Positions 1 through 6,160 of a stretch of DNA of 17,798 bases are shown here, one piece after another. The notes under the pieces were generated by a model that saw nothing but the letters and a program-made list of their open reading frames with translations, had not been told where the DNA came from and searched no databases. The translations under genes were made by a program, and so were the position numbers. The stretch is from an uncultured Clostridia bacterium. GTDB taxonomy: Bacteria > Bacillota > Clostridia > TANB77 > CAG-508. The number at the start of each line of letters is the position of its first letter. The first letter of the stretch is position 1. The DNA lies in the NCBI GenBank assembly GCA_948891265.1, contig CAQUBD010000023.1, positions 10,959-28,756 of the forward strand, given 5' to 3'.

Positions 1-2
1 TT

Positions 3-338
3 CAAGATATAGAAGATGAAGACATAGAAGAAACAATACTACCAGGATTCCAAGATATAGAAAATGAAGATGTAGAAAAAACAATATTACCAGGATTCCA
101 AGATATAGAAAATGAAGATGTAGAAGAAACAATATTACCAGGATTCCAAGATATAGAAGATGAAGACATAGAAGAAACAATACTACCAGGATTCCAAGAC
201 ATAGAAAATAATGAGGTAGAAGAAACAAAATTACCAGATTTTCAAGACGTAGAAGATGATGAAGCAGAAGATGTAGTTTTACCAGAATTTGAAGATATAG
301 ATGATAATGGAATAGAAAGTATAATAGAGTCGAATTAC
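3..338 (+). repeat. Seven in-frame 48-bp tandem repeats encoding acidic 16-residue units
   Basis: The units start at 3, 51, 99, 147, 195, 243 and 291. The protein consensus is QDIE[DN]EDxEETxLPGF. Units 1 and 4 are identical at the DNA level, and units 2 and 3 differ by one base, giving an A-B-B'-A order. Units 5-7 are progressively diverged. Because 48 is a multiple of three, gain or loss of a unit keeps the frame. The array probably continues upstream of the window. Confidence 0.95.
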
Positions 339-1337
339 CAGAGTAATGCTTCAATGAATAATACATATGAAACAAAAAATCAAGACATGTCAAATATTAA
401 TAATATAGGATATAAGCAACAAGAAACTAGAATACAATCAACAAATAGTTCTTATCAAGATGTTGATATATCAAGTTTATTAACATCAGATAAAAAAGTT
501 GCATGTTTTGTAGGGACAAGCAAAAATGGAACATCATTTGTTGTAAATAATTTAGCAGAGATAACATCACAAATGGGAATAGATACAGCCATATTAGATA
601 CTACCCAAAATAGAAATTCATATTATATTTATACAAAGAATGAAGAAGAGCTAAGAAAAACAGCAATGGGAAGTATAGAAAATTTACTTAAAGGGGAAGC
701 AAGAGGAATTGAAGTTAACAAAAACTTAACTGTATATACATCATTACCAGAAGAAGCTGAAGGAATAGAAAATGCAGGTAATATATTAGAGACAATGCTA
801 AAAAAACATTCTCTAGTGTTAATAGATTGTGATTTTGAAACACCAATACAATATTTTGAAAAAACACAAGAGATATATTTAGTTCAAACATTTGATATAT
901 TAACAATACAACCACTAACAGCATTTTTAAGAGAATTAAAGTCAAAAAATATTTTACAACAAAATAAATTAAAAATTATTTTGAATAAAGCAATAAAAGT
1001 TAGAGGCGTAAATGATAAAACAATTATAGGTGGAATGGCATATTATAATGATCCTGCAATGTCATTTATGACAGAACTATTTGACAAAACTATAATAAAA
1101 TATTTAACAATTCCATTTAATGAGGAAGTGTATACTGAATATTTAGGAAATATAATAAATTGTGAGGTATCAGTAAAAGGATATCCAAAACACATAATAC
1201 ATATATTTAATGAATTAGCAAATATGGTATATCCATTAGTATCAGGAAAATCAACATATGTACCACCAAGAGTAGAAAAGAATGGATTTACACCAAGTAT
1301 AAATTCAACGCTTAATCAAATGAAAAATAGATATTAA
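3..1337 (+). CDS. Acidic-repeat protein with MinD/ParA-like (CpaE/TadZ-like) domain, 5' partial
   Basis: The reading frame is open from the left window edge to the TAA at 1335-1337, so the gene starts upstream. The ATG at 354 has no ribosome binding site, and I read it as internal. The visible 444 residues begin with seven 16-residue acidic repeats (about residues 1-112). A polar linker and a MinD/ParA-like fold follow. A P-loop-like GTSKNGTS lies at residues 171-178, a hhhD strand (AILDTTQ) about 21 residues later, a Walker B-like LVLIDCDFETP near 272-282, and a ParA-type IILNKAIK strand near 326-333. The P-loop has Thr where the invariant lysine of GxxxxGK[ST] belongs, as in atypical CpaE/TadZ-like members, so ATP hydrolysis is doubtful. 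There is no membrane segment. The GTG-started gene at 1359 follows after 21 nt and is probably co-transcribed. The cellular role is unknown; positioning of an envelope complex is only an inference. Confidence 0.8.
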   Translation, partial: QDIEDEDIEETILPGFQDIENEDVEKTILPGFQDIENEDVEETILPGFQDIEDEDIEETILPGFQDIENNEVEETKLPDFQDVEDDEAEDVVLPEFEDIDDNGIESIIESNYQSNASMNNTYETKNQDMSNINNIGYKQQETRIQSTNSSYQDVDISSLLTSDKKVACFVGTSKNGTSFVVNNLAEITSQMGIDTAILDTTQNRNSYYIYTKNEEELRKTAMGSIENLLKGEARGIEVNKNLTVYTSLPEEAEGIENAGNILETMLKKHSLVLIDCDFETPIQYFEKTQEIYLVQTFDILTIQPLTAFLRELKSKNILQQNKLKIILNKAIKVRGVNDKTIIGGMAYYNDPAMSFMTELFDKTIIKYLTIPFNEEVYTEYLGNIINCEVSVKGYPKHIIHIFNELANMVYPLVSGKSTYVPPRVEKNGFTPSINSTLNQMKNRY

Positions 1338-1358
1338 TAAAGCATAGGGGGGAAAACA

Positions 1359-2456
1359 GTGTTAATAGTAACAGTAATAGTACTAATAATAGCAGTTATT
1401 GGATTAATCATATATAATTTTAACATACATAAAAAAATACAAACATATAAAAACATTAATCAAAAGATAAATAATTTGTCTGTAGTACAAGATTTTATGG
1501 GAACAATAGGTGAAACATCTACAGTAGATCAAAAAATAAAGAAAATAAACAATATATTAATAGATAAATATGAGATAAAGTATTCTACAATAGTTGTATT
1601 TAATGGTGCTGAATATGAAATAAAAGCATCAAATGTAGATGAAAGACATTGGGATGCATTAAAATCATTACAAAGTGTAGATATGTTTAAAGACAGTATA
1701 GCACAAGCAACCCCTAAATATGTTACAGTAAATAATGATAAGGAAAGATTACCATATCAACAAATGGAATTCGGAAGAGCGAAATCAGCAATATTTTTCC
1801 CTTTATATATAGACAATGTTTATATAGGGTATTGGATAATAGAAAGTGGTACACCACATGATTTTGATAATGTTGATACGACTGTACTAGAGGTAATAAA
1901 AGATAATATAGTGTCTGTTTTAAAAACAGTAGTACATCAAAAAACACTTGAGTCAATAGTAAGGAAAGATTTGTTTTCAGGTTTATACTCAGAGGAATAT
2001 TTATATGCAGAAGGAAGAAAAATTATTGATCAATATACAACATCAACAATATGTATGTTTAAGATAACAAATTTAGAAGAAATAAATCATAAATGTTCAA
2101 GAGAATTAGGAAACAAAGTAATTGAAAAAATAAGTGATTATATAAAAAGCAATATAGCAGATCATTATGTGTTTGTAAGATATATGGGACCAAAATTTGT
2201 TATTGCATTTTCAGGAGTAGAAATAAGTGGGGTAGCAGAATATTTAAATGATATAAAAGAAAAAATAGAAAATACCAAAATAGTATTAGATGAAGAGGAT
2301 AATGGAGATGAATCTGAAAAAATTGGAGCTTTCCCAAGGTTAAACTTTACAATATCAACATATTATAAAGGAACAGGATTAGAAGAAGTTCTAAAGAAAC
2401 AAGAAACTTATTTAGATAATGCTAATATAAATGAAAGTGATATTACAAATATATAA
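1359..2456 (+). CDS. Membrane-anchored GAF-like / degenerate GGDEF protein
   Basis: The start is GTG, chosen because a strong AGGGGGG ribosome binding site lies 8 nt upstream and the frame opens directly into a hydrophobic helix (residues 1-20). A short coiled linker follows, then a GAF-like sensory region (about 43-195, with the strand pattern STIVVFNG, AIFFPLYIDNVYIGYWIIES), then a GGDEF-fold region (about 200-345). The fold is supported by DLFSGLY at 204-210 (for D-LTGLxNR), FKITNLEEIN at 234-243 (for FKxINDxxG), and RYMGPKF at 274-280 where RYGGDEF is expected. The catalytic GG[DE]EF signature and its metal-binding acid are gone, so diguanylate cyclase activity is unlikely. The domain may instead bind a ligand or a protein. 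It sits 21 nt after the MinD-like gene, and the two probably act together at the membrane. The domain calls rest on motif spacing and were not tested by a profile search. Confidence 0.75.
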   Translation: MLIVTVIVLIIAVIGLIIYNFNIHKKIQTYKNINQKINNLSVVQDFMGTIGETSTVDQKIKKINNILIDKYEIKYSTIVVFNGAEYEIKASNVDERHWDALKSLQSVDMFKDSIAQATPKYVTVNNDKERLPYQQMEFGRAKSAIFFPLYIDNVYIGYWIIESGTPHDFDNVDTTVLEVIKDNIVSVLKTVVHQKTLESIVRKDLFSGLYSEEYLYAEGRKIIDQYTTSTICMFKITNLEEINHKCSRELGNKVIEKISDYIKSNIADHYVFVRYMGPKFVIAFSGVEISGVAEYLNDIKEKIENTKIVLDEEDNGDESEKIGAFPRLNFTISTYYKGTGLEEVLKKQETYLDNANINESDITNI

Positions 2457-2462
2457 GTTTTA

Positions 2463-2493
2463 TGAACTATAATCAAAATAGAGTTCAATTTTT
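2463..2493 (+). terminator. Weak hairpin with T-run after the GGDEF-like gene
   Basis: TGAACT (2463-2468) pairs with AGTTCA (2482-2487) and is followed by TTTTT at 2489-2493. The stem is only 6 bp and AT-rich, so termination may be partial. It separates the first two genes from ireB. Confidence 0.35.
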
Positions 2494-2562
2494 AACTTCT
2501 AAAACTAAAAACAAAAAGTCTAAGTACATATTACATAAAATCAAAGAAGGAGGTAATAACTG

Positions 2563-2823
2563 ATGGATTTTGATAAAACAATGAACTTTCAAGTAGAAAG
2601 GGAAGAAAACACAAAAGCCAAAGAAATTCTAAAAGAAGTCTATAATGCATTAACAGAAAAAGGATATAATCCAATAAATCAGATTGTTGGATATATATTA
2701 TCAGGAGATCCTACATATATAACAAGCCATAATAATGCAAGAAATAAAATAAGAACAATTGAAAGAGATGAACTATTAGAAAAGATGGTAAAATCATATA
2801 TAGGACTAGGACTAGAAGATTAG
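2563..2823 (+). CDS. ireB: IreB family regulatory phosphoprotein (DUF965/YrzL)
   Basis: This 86-residue protein contains the family core GYNPINQIVGYILSGDPTYI followed by NNARNKIRTIERDELLEKMV, and it is at normal family length. In Enterococcus faecalis, IreB is a small cytoplasmic substrate of the PASTA Ser/Thr kinase IreK and the phosphatase IreP, and it modulates cephalosporin tolerance. The phosphoacceptors there are two N-terminal threonines. This protein has one threonine in the corresponding stretch (MDFDKTMNF, Thr6); by alignment from memory the other position is Asp4. The ATG has an excellent AAGGAGG site at 2547-2553. ruvX follows after 19 nt and a DUF1292 gene comes next, which reproduces the yrzL-yrrK-yrzB order of Bacillota. 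The kinase itself is not in this window. Confidence 0.93.
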   Translation: MDFDKTMNFQVEREENTKAKEILKEVYNALTEKGYNPINQIVGYILSGDPTYITSHNNARNKIRTIERDELLEKMVKSYIGLGLED

Positions 2824-2842
2824 GAAAATTAGAGGATTAATA

Positions 2843-3271
2843 ATGAGAAAATTAGGAATTGATTATGGAGAAGCAAGAGTTGGAATAGCTATTTCAGATC
2901 CACTAAATATAACAGCACAAGGGCTAGAGACGATACAAAGAAATGGAACAGATAAAGTCATATTAAAAAGATTAGATGAAATCTTATCTAACTATGAAAT
3001 TGATACAATTGTTGTGGGAATGCCATTTAACTTAAAAGGAGAAAAGACAGTTAGGGCAGAGATTACAGAACGATTTATACATAAATTAAAATGTAAATAT
3101 AACAAAATAAAAATCGAAACTGTAGATGAAAGATTAACAACAGTTGCAGCACATAAAACAATGAATTTTCTTGACATAAATAAGAATAAAAAGAAAAATA
3201 TAGTAGATACTATATCTGCAGTGTATATATTAGAAATGTATATAAATAAGATAAAAAATACAATAAAATAA
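2843..3271 (+). CDS. ruvX: RuvX/YqgF family Holliday junction resolvase-like protein (pre-16S rRNA nuclease)
   Basis: The protein has 142 residues, the usual family length, with an RNase H-like fold. The first catalytic strand is LGIDYGEARVGIAISD with Asp7. VVGMPFNLKG follows at 57-66, VDERLTT with Asp95-Glu96 at 94-100, and NIVDTISAVYILEMYI with the last catalytic acid, Asp122. YqgF in E. coli and YrrK in Bacillus are linked to 5'-end maturation of 16S rRNA, and a Holliday-junction role was the older prediction. It lies 19 nt after ireB in an operon. The ATG at 2843 is preceded by GAGGATTAATA, giving a modest ribosome binding site. All motif residues are present, so it should be active. Confidence 0.93.
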   Translation: MRKLGIDYGEARVGIAISDPLNITAQGLETIQRNGTDKVILKRLDEILSNYEIDTIVVGMPFNLKGEKTVRAEITERFIHKLKCKYNKIKIETVDERLTTVAAHKTMNFLDINKNKKKNIVDTISAVYILEMYINKIKNTIK

Positions 3272-3285
3272 ATTAAAAAAACCAG

Positions 3286-3314
3286 TTGCAAAAAATAAGA
3301 AAATAAGGTATTAT
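3286..3314 (+). promoter_or_regulatory. Candidate sigma-A-type promoter for the DUF1292 gene
   Basis: TTGCAA (3286-3291) and TATTAT (3309-3314) are 17 nt apart. A TATAAT at 3312-3317 overlaps the -10. A 9-bp AT palindrome lies downstream (ATATTTAAT at 3322-3330, ATTAAATAT at 3334-3342). The DUF1292 gene could therefore be transcribed separately from ireB-ruvX, although no terminator separates them. Confidence 0.5.
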
Positions 3315-3362
3315 AATTATGATATTTAATTAAATTAAATATAAAAATATTTGCGTTAAGCA

Positions 3363-3379
3363 GAACGAAGCGAAAGGGA
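3363..3379 (+). other. GAACGAAGCGAAAGGGA leader motif abutting the ribosome binding site
   Basis: GAACGAAGCGAAAGGGA ends in the AGGGAGGA ribosome binding site of the DUF1292 gene. It closely resembles the leader of mrnC at 7871-7895 (GAACGAGCGAAGC followed by GTGAAAGGGA). It is clearly less AT-rich than its surroundings. Its function is unknown. Confidence 0.55.
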
Positions 3380-3393
3380 GGAAAATAAAAATT

Positions 3394-3705
3394 ATGGATG
3401 AGAACAACTTTGAAGGAGAAGAATTAGATAACATAGTAATATTAAATGACGAAGAAGGAAATGAAGTACAATTTGAATTCTTAGACTTAATAGAATTAGA
3501 TAATGAAGAATATGTAGTGTTATTACCAGTAACAGCAGAAGGAGAAGAAGACGAAGGAGAAGTAGTAATATTAAAAGTAGAAGACAATGATGATGAAGAA
3601 TCAGAAGAAGAATCATATGTAAGCGTAGAAGATGAAGACACATTAAACAAAGTATTCGAAATATTTAAAGAAAAATTTAAAGATGATTTTGATTTTGTAG
3701 ATTAA
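3394..3705 (+). CDS. DUF1292 (YrzB-like) acidic protein
   Basis: This 103-residue protein has the DUF1292 pattern: an acidic start, a NIVILNDEEGNEVQFEFLDL strand pair (about 13-32), then the ELDNEEYVVLLPV signature (about 34-46) and a VVILKVE strand. A very acidic EE/DD stretch and a C-terminal helix (about 84-103) follow. The family is widespread in Bacillota, and its biochemical role is not established. It normally sits beside ireB and ruvX, as here. The ATG follows AGGGAGGAAAATAAAAATT, so the ribosome binding site is strong although the spacing is longish. Its own candidate promoter and the structured GAACGAAGC leader lie in the 122-nt gap behind ruvX. A long serine-rich frame on the other strand is only a shadow of the acidic codons. 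Confidence 0.88.
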   Translation: MDENNFEGEELDNIVILNDEEGNEVQFEFLDLIELDNEEYVVLLPVTAEGEEDEGEVVILKVEDNDDEESEEESYVSVEDEDTLNKVFEIFKEKFKDDFDFVD

Positions 3706-3709
3706 TTTT

Positions 3710-3746
3710 AAATAAATGGAGCGGATACAATCCGCTCCATTTATTT
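3710..3746 (+). terminator. Perfect 17-bp inverted repeat after the DUF1292 gene
   Basis: AAATAAATGGAGCGGAT (3710-3726) and its exact complement (3730-3746) flank a 3-nt ACA loop. The GC-rich core with an AT outer stem right after the stop codon at 3705 fits a transcription terminator. The U-rich tail (ATTTATTT) is part of the stem instead of following it. Confidence 0.75.
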
Positions 3747-3756
3747 GGTGTATATG

Positions 3757-3773
3757 AAAAATCGAAGATTTTT
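3757..3773 (+). other. Second small hairpin downstream of the terminator
   Basis: AAAAATC (3757-3763) and GATTTTT (3767-3773) form a perfect 7-bp stem around GAA. It may back up the adjacent terminator, or it may be part of the leader of the membrane protein gene at 3834. Confidence 0.4.
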
Positions 3774-3833
3774 ACCTATGCAACAAAAAATATTCCACAC
3801 AAATAAGAAAGAAATATAAGGGGGAAAATAATA

Positions 3834-4313
3834 ATGAAAAAAATGTCAACATATTTATTAGTAATGTTTATGATAGTATTTTGGGTAGTAAGGATAATAG
3901 TAACATTAGCAGGACAATTAGGAAAAGATTTTTTAGGAATGGTACCAATGAATGAAATGTTTGAAATAGTAATACTATTTGCAACTTTATTATGCTTAAT
4001 ATTAGTAGCAAAAAGAAAATTAGTAGGAAGCTTAATATATTTAACACTACATGCTATATATTTTGGTGGAGATATAACATCTAAGCTAAATATTATGGCA
4101 AATAATACACCATTAACTCTAGGTCAAAGTTCACAATTAATGTTCTCATTTTTAGGTATTGTATTGCCAATAGCTGTATTAATTGATTTATTATTAGACA
4201 AAAACAGAAAAAATAATCCTAAAGATAAAAAGACGGATTGGTTCTATAAAAACGAGAACTTTGATAGAGAATTAGATGATAGAGCAGATAAAAATAACTA
4301 TAGAACAATGTAA
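3834..4313 (+). CDS. Small four-helix membrane protein, unknown function
   Basis: This 159-residue protein has four probable membrane helices, at about residues 6-26, 42-60, 63-79 and 102-121. The cytoplasmic tail is charged and looks conserved in style (TDWFYKNENFDRELDDRADK, about 134-153), ending in NNYRTM. A basic patch (AKRKLVG) after helix 2 and the KNRKNNPKDKK run after helix 4 are consistent with cytoplasmic placement by the positive-inside rule. The start ATG is chosen because of the AAGGGGGAA site 10 nt upstream; a second ATG four codons in is possible. I do not recognise the family. It is bounded by the 3710-3746 terminator on the left and by an inverted-repeat spacer on the right, so it appears to be transcribed alone. 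Confidence 0.75.
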   Translation: MKKMSTYLLVMFMIVFWVVRIIVTLAGQLGKDFLGMVPMNEMFEIVILFATLLCLILVAKRKLVGSLIYLTLHAIYFGGDITSKLNIMANNTPLTLGQSSQLMFSFLGIVLPIAVLIDLLLDKNRKNNPKDKKTDWFYKNENFDRELDDRADKNNYRTM

Positions 4314-4479
4314 AAATTATATATTTAAAAGTTCCGTTCTTCAAGGCGTTTAATATACTGAATATTCAAAGTTTAGAAACACACTATAAACATATATATA
4401 TAAATAGATTAATCAGGTCGAACTCGCTTTTAAATATATATCTTTCTTCTATAATCAATTTGCAAAATAATAAAAAAAC
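4314..4479 (+). other. Intergenic module bounded by a 13-bp inverted repeat (module 1)
   Basis: This stretch holds no gene. ATATATTTAAAAG (4319-4331) is the exact reverse complement of 4427-4439, so a roughly 120-nt transcript segment could be closed by a 13-bp helix. Inside are short, less AT-rich patches (GTTCCGTTCTTCAAGGCG near 4331-4348 and CAGGTCGAACTCGC near 4414-4427). Layout and neighbours resemble the module at 9630-9795. It may be a terminator-like 3' UTR, a small structured RNA, or a mobile remnant. Confidence 0.4.
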
Positions 4480-4530
4480 GAAACTTAAATGTAAACGAAT
4501 ATTGACAATTAATACAAAAAATGATATTAT
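4480..4530 (+). promoter_or_regulatory. Strong sigma-A promoter for the 414-aa gene
   Basis: A consensus -35 TTGACA (4502-4507) and a -10 TATTAT (4525-4530) are 17 nt apart. GAAACTTAAAT lies at 4480-4490, 11 nt upstream of the -35, after an A-run. The same GAAACTTAAAT and the spacer end AAAAAATGATAT recur in the tRNA-Glu promoter at 9820-9871. Confidence 0.85.
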
Positions 4531-4569
4531 GTTAATATTGCAAAACTAATTTTTAAAGGAGGTCTTTAT

Positions 4570-5814
4570 ATGGAAATTTCCAAAAGAGATATTAAATGCA
4601 AAGCGATTGCAGAACAAATTGAGCGGTACACAAGTTCGATAAGGCAATTCATACGGTTAGTAAATCGGCAAATACCAAATGAAGGAAAATTGAATAAAGA
4701 GAATATCATTATTTTAAGAGAAGATGATACAGCATATTTAGATGATGGAAATACAAAAACAGATGGATATAAATATGAAGTATATTGGACATATACTTCG
4801 AAGCAAGAGAACACAACAAAAGAGGATATAATAGATCTTTCTCAAAAAAATGCAGTAACATTTTGCTTACAATGTTGGGAAAGATGTTATGACCATAAGA
4901 AAAGTAGATTAATATTTTTATCATTATTCTATAGAGGCTCTAGCAGTAAGGCAGAGCGTATAGAGTACATTAATGATAACTATGATGAAAATCATCTTTT
5001 TAGACCATATGAAATAACACAAGTAGTATGGCGATTAAGAAGAGACTTAAATGTATATCATAGTAACATTCCAGAAGATCATCATATGATTGAAAAATAT
5101 GCGAAAAAATTTGAAAAAGGCATTCATGAGTTAAAAATACAACAATCTTACACTGAAATTAAGAGAGAATTGCCGCAGGAGGTTAAAAATAGTATAGAAA
5201 ACTTTGAAACTCAGGCAGATATATTTGCTAAAATGATATTCAATTATGTAGCTATAACTGCTGCAACTACAGCAAGCGAATTGGAAAACTATTTTAAGGA
5301 AGATGAATGTTCAGACATTTTATTAAATGAGATACTCGACATACACAAGTCTATTGAAAGTATGAAGGAAAAGTTAGATATAAAAACCTTTAGATGGCAG
5401 AAAGACGGACACAGTACATTTTATGAAAATGAAAGAGAAAATACATTTTCAATGTATAACTGTATTAAATGCATATTTGGGTATTCGTACTTTAATAAAT
5501 ATTTATTTTTGAAGGGAATTGCAGAGAATTGGCACGCAAGGTTATTATATTTTAGTTACTACATTTCAAAAGACTTAAAAGAAACTTATTTTACAATAAG
5601 TATGACAAGCTTTGAAGGAAGGTTTAGAGATAACTACATGAACATTATTGAGGCAAAAACTCTTGAAGAATTGCTAAGTACAGAAAATGCTATCAAAGTA
5701 GCAAAGTGGCTTGAAGAAATTTGTGAAAAAACAAAGATGGTGAACTATTATAGTTCTATAATCGAAAAAGAAAAAATAAGATGCTTTAACTCAACAAGAG
5801 ACATAGATAAGTAA
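4570..5814 (+). CDS. Unknown 414-aa protein, probable accessory gene
   Basis: I do not recognise this protein. It is soluble and mostly helical, with no signal peptide or membrane segment. Visible features are an N-terminal helix with regularly placed arginines (about 12-33), an acidic strand region (about 45-75) with a KYEVYWTYTS strand, an NAVTFCLQCWERCYDHKKSR segment (about 93-112) rich in Cys, Trp and aromatics, a charged helical middle, and a C-terminal half rich in Tyr, Phe and Trp. The CxxCWERC spacing is suggestive, but there is no second Cys pair for a clear zinc site. The ATG has an AAAGGAGG site at 4555-4562. Codons differ from neighbours: three CGG arginines occur in the first 40 codons, plus CGT, CGA, GCG and TCG, where the flanking genes use almost only AGA. 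It has its own strong promoter and terminator, a single-gene cassette layout typical of acquired genes. A defence, regulatory or phage-derived role is only a guess. Confidence 0.8.
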   Translation: MEISKRDIKCKAIAEQIERYTSSIRQFIRLVNRQIPNEGKLNKENIIILREDDTAYLDDGNTKTDGYKYEVYWTYTSKQENTTKEDIIDLSQKNAVTFCLQCWERCYDHKKSRLIFLSLFYRGSSSKAERIEYINDNYDENHLFRPYEITQVVWRLRRDLNVYHSNIPEDHHMIEKYAKKFEKGIHELKIQQSYTEIKRELPQEVKNSIENFETQADIFAKMIFNYVAITAATTASELENYFKEDECSDILLNEILDIHKSIESMKEKLDIKTFRWQKDGHSTFYENERENTFSMYNCIKCIFGYSYFNKYLFLKGIAENWHARLLYFSYYISKDLKETYFTISMTSFEGRFRDNYMNIIEAKTLEELLSTENAIKVAKWLEEICEKTKMVNYYSSIIEKEKIRCFNSTRDIDK

Positions 5815-5829
5815 TTTCATAACTTAAAA

Positions 5830-5864
5830 AATGCTATCTATTTAATAATAGGTAGCATTTTTTT
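5830..5864 (+). terminator. Intrinsic terminator after the 414-aa gene
   Basis: AATGCTATCTAT (5830-5841) pairs with ATAGGTAGCATT (5848-5859), with one G-U pair and a 6-nt loop. The T-run (5858-5864) follows. Upstream A's extend the stem, so it might also work on the opposite strand. Confidence 0.88.
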
Positions 5865-5958
5865 ATATCAAATATTAATTAGCTATTATTCTATTATAGG
5901 AAAGTTTTCTGAACTTCATATAATAGAAATATTTTGCACACAAATTTACAAAAGCAAC

Positions 5959-5987
5959 TTTATAAAAATTAACGAGTATGATATAAT
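5959..5987 (+). promoter_or_regulatory. Candidate extended -10 promoter for the DUF3841-rbgA-mrnC operon
   Basis: TATAAT (5982-5987) is preceded by TGA, giving the extended -10 TGATATAAT. A weak -35 TTTATA (5959-5964) lies 17 nt upstream. This leaves a leader of about 165 nt before the ATG at 6161. Confidence 0.55.
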
Positions 5988-6160
5988 AGAAAAAATTAGA
6001 AGATGCTATAATTAATGTTATAAAAAGATTGCAAAGAAAGGGGTATAATTATAATAATTAATTATACAGATCAAGAAATAATAAATGAATCATAAATAAA
6101 GGATTTCTTATTGAAAAGTTATTACGCATTTAGTTAAAATGAAAAAAAGAGGTGAAAATA
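5988..6160 (+). other. Leader with a 9-bp palindrome and an orphan ribosome binding site
   Basis: GTATAATTA (6043-6051) and TAATTATAC (6059-6067) form a perfect 9-bp hairpin around a 7-nt loop. An AGAAAGGGG sequence just upstream (6036-6043) looks like a ribosome binding site with no good ORF behind it. The frame downstream of it reads a few codons to a TAA near 6094 and has no standard start codon. It could be a remnant of a lost small gene or a structured leader. Nothing else is visible here. Confidence 0.35.

Noticed and set aside
2..202. Serine-rich minus-strand frame
   Set aside because: It is the reverse complement of the 48-bp acidic repeat array. GAA/GAT codons read as TTC/ATC/TCT-type codons give a repetitive Ser/Ile product with no start context.
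1..242. CRISPR-like array
   Set aside because: The repeats are directly adjacent 48-bp coding units with no spacers and keep a reading frame, so they are protein repeats.
354..356. ATG as the start of the MinD-like gene
   Set aside because: No ribosome binding site precedes it, and the same frame is open with a clear repeat pattern to the window edge.
3330..3650. Minus-strand serine-rich frames opposite the DUF1292 gene
   Set aside because: They are shadows of the very acidic plus-strand gene, which has a recognised family and ribosome binding site.
6152..6154. GTG start for the DUF3841 gene
   Set aside because: This GTG is part of the AGAGGTG ribosome binding site that serves the ATG at 6161.
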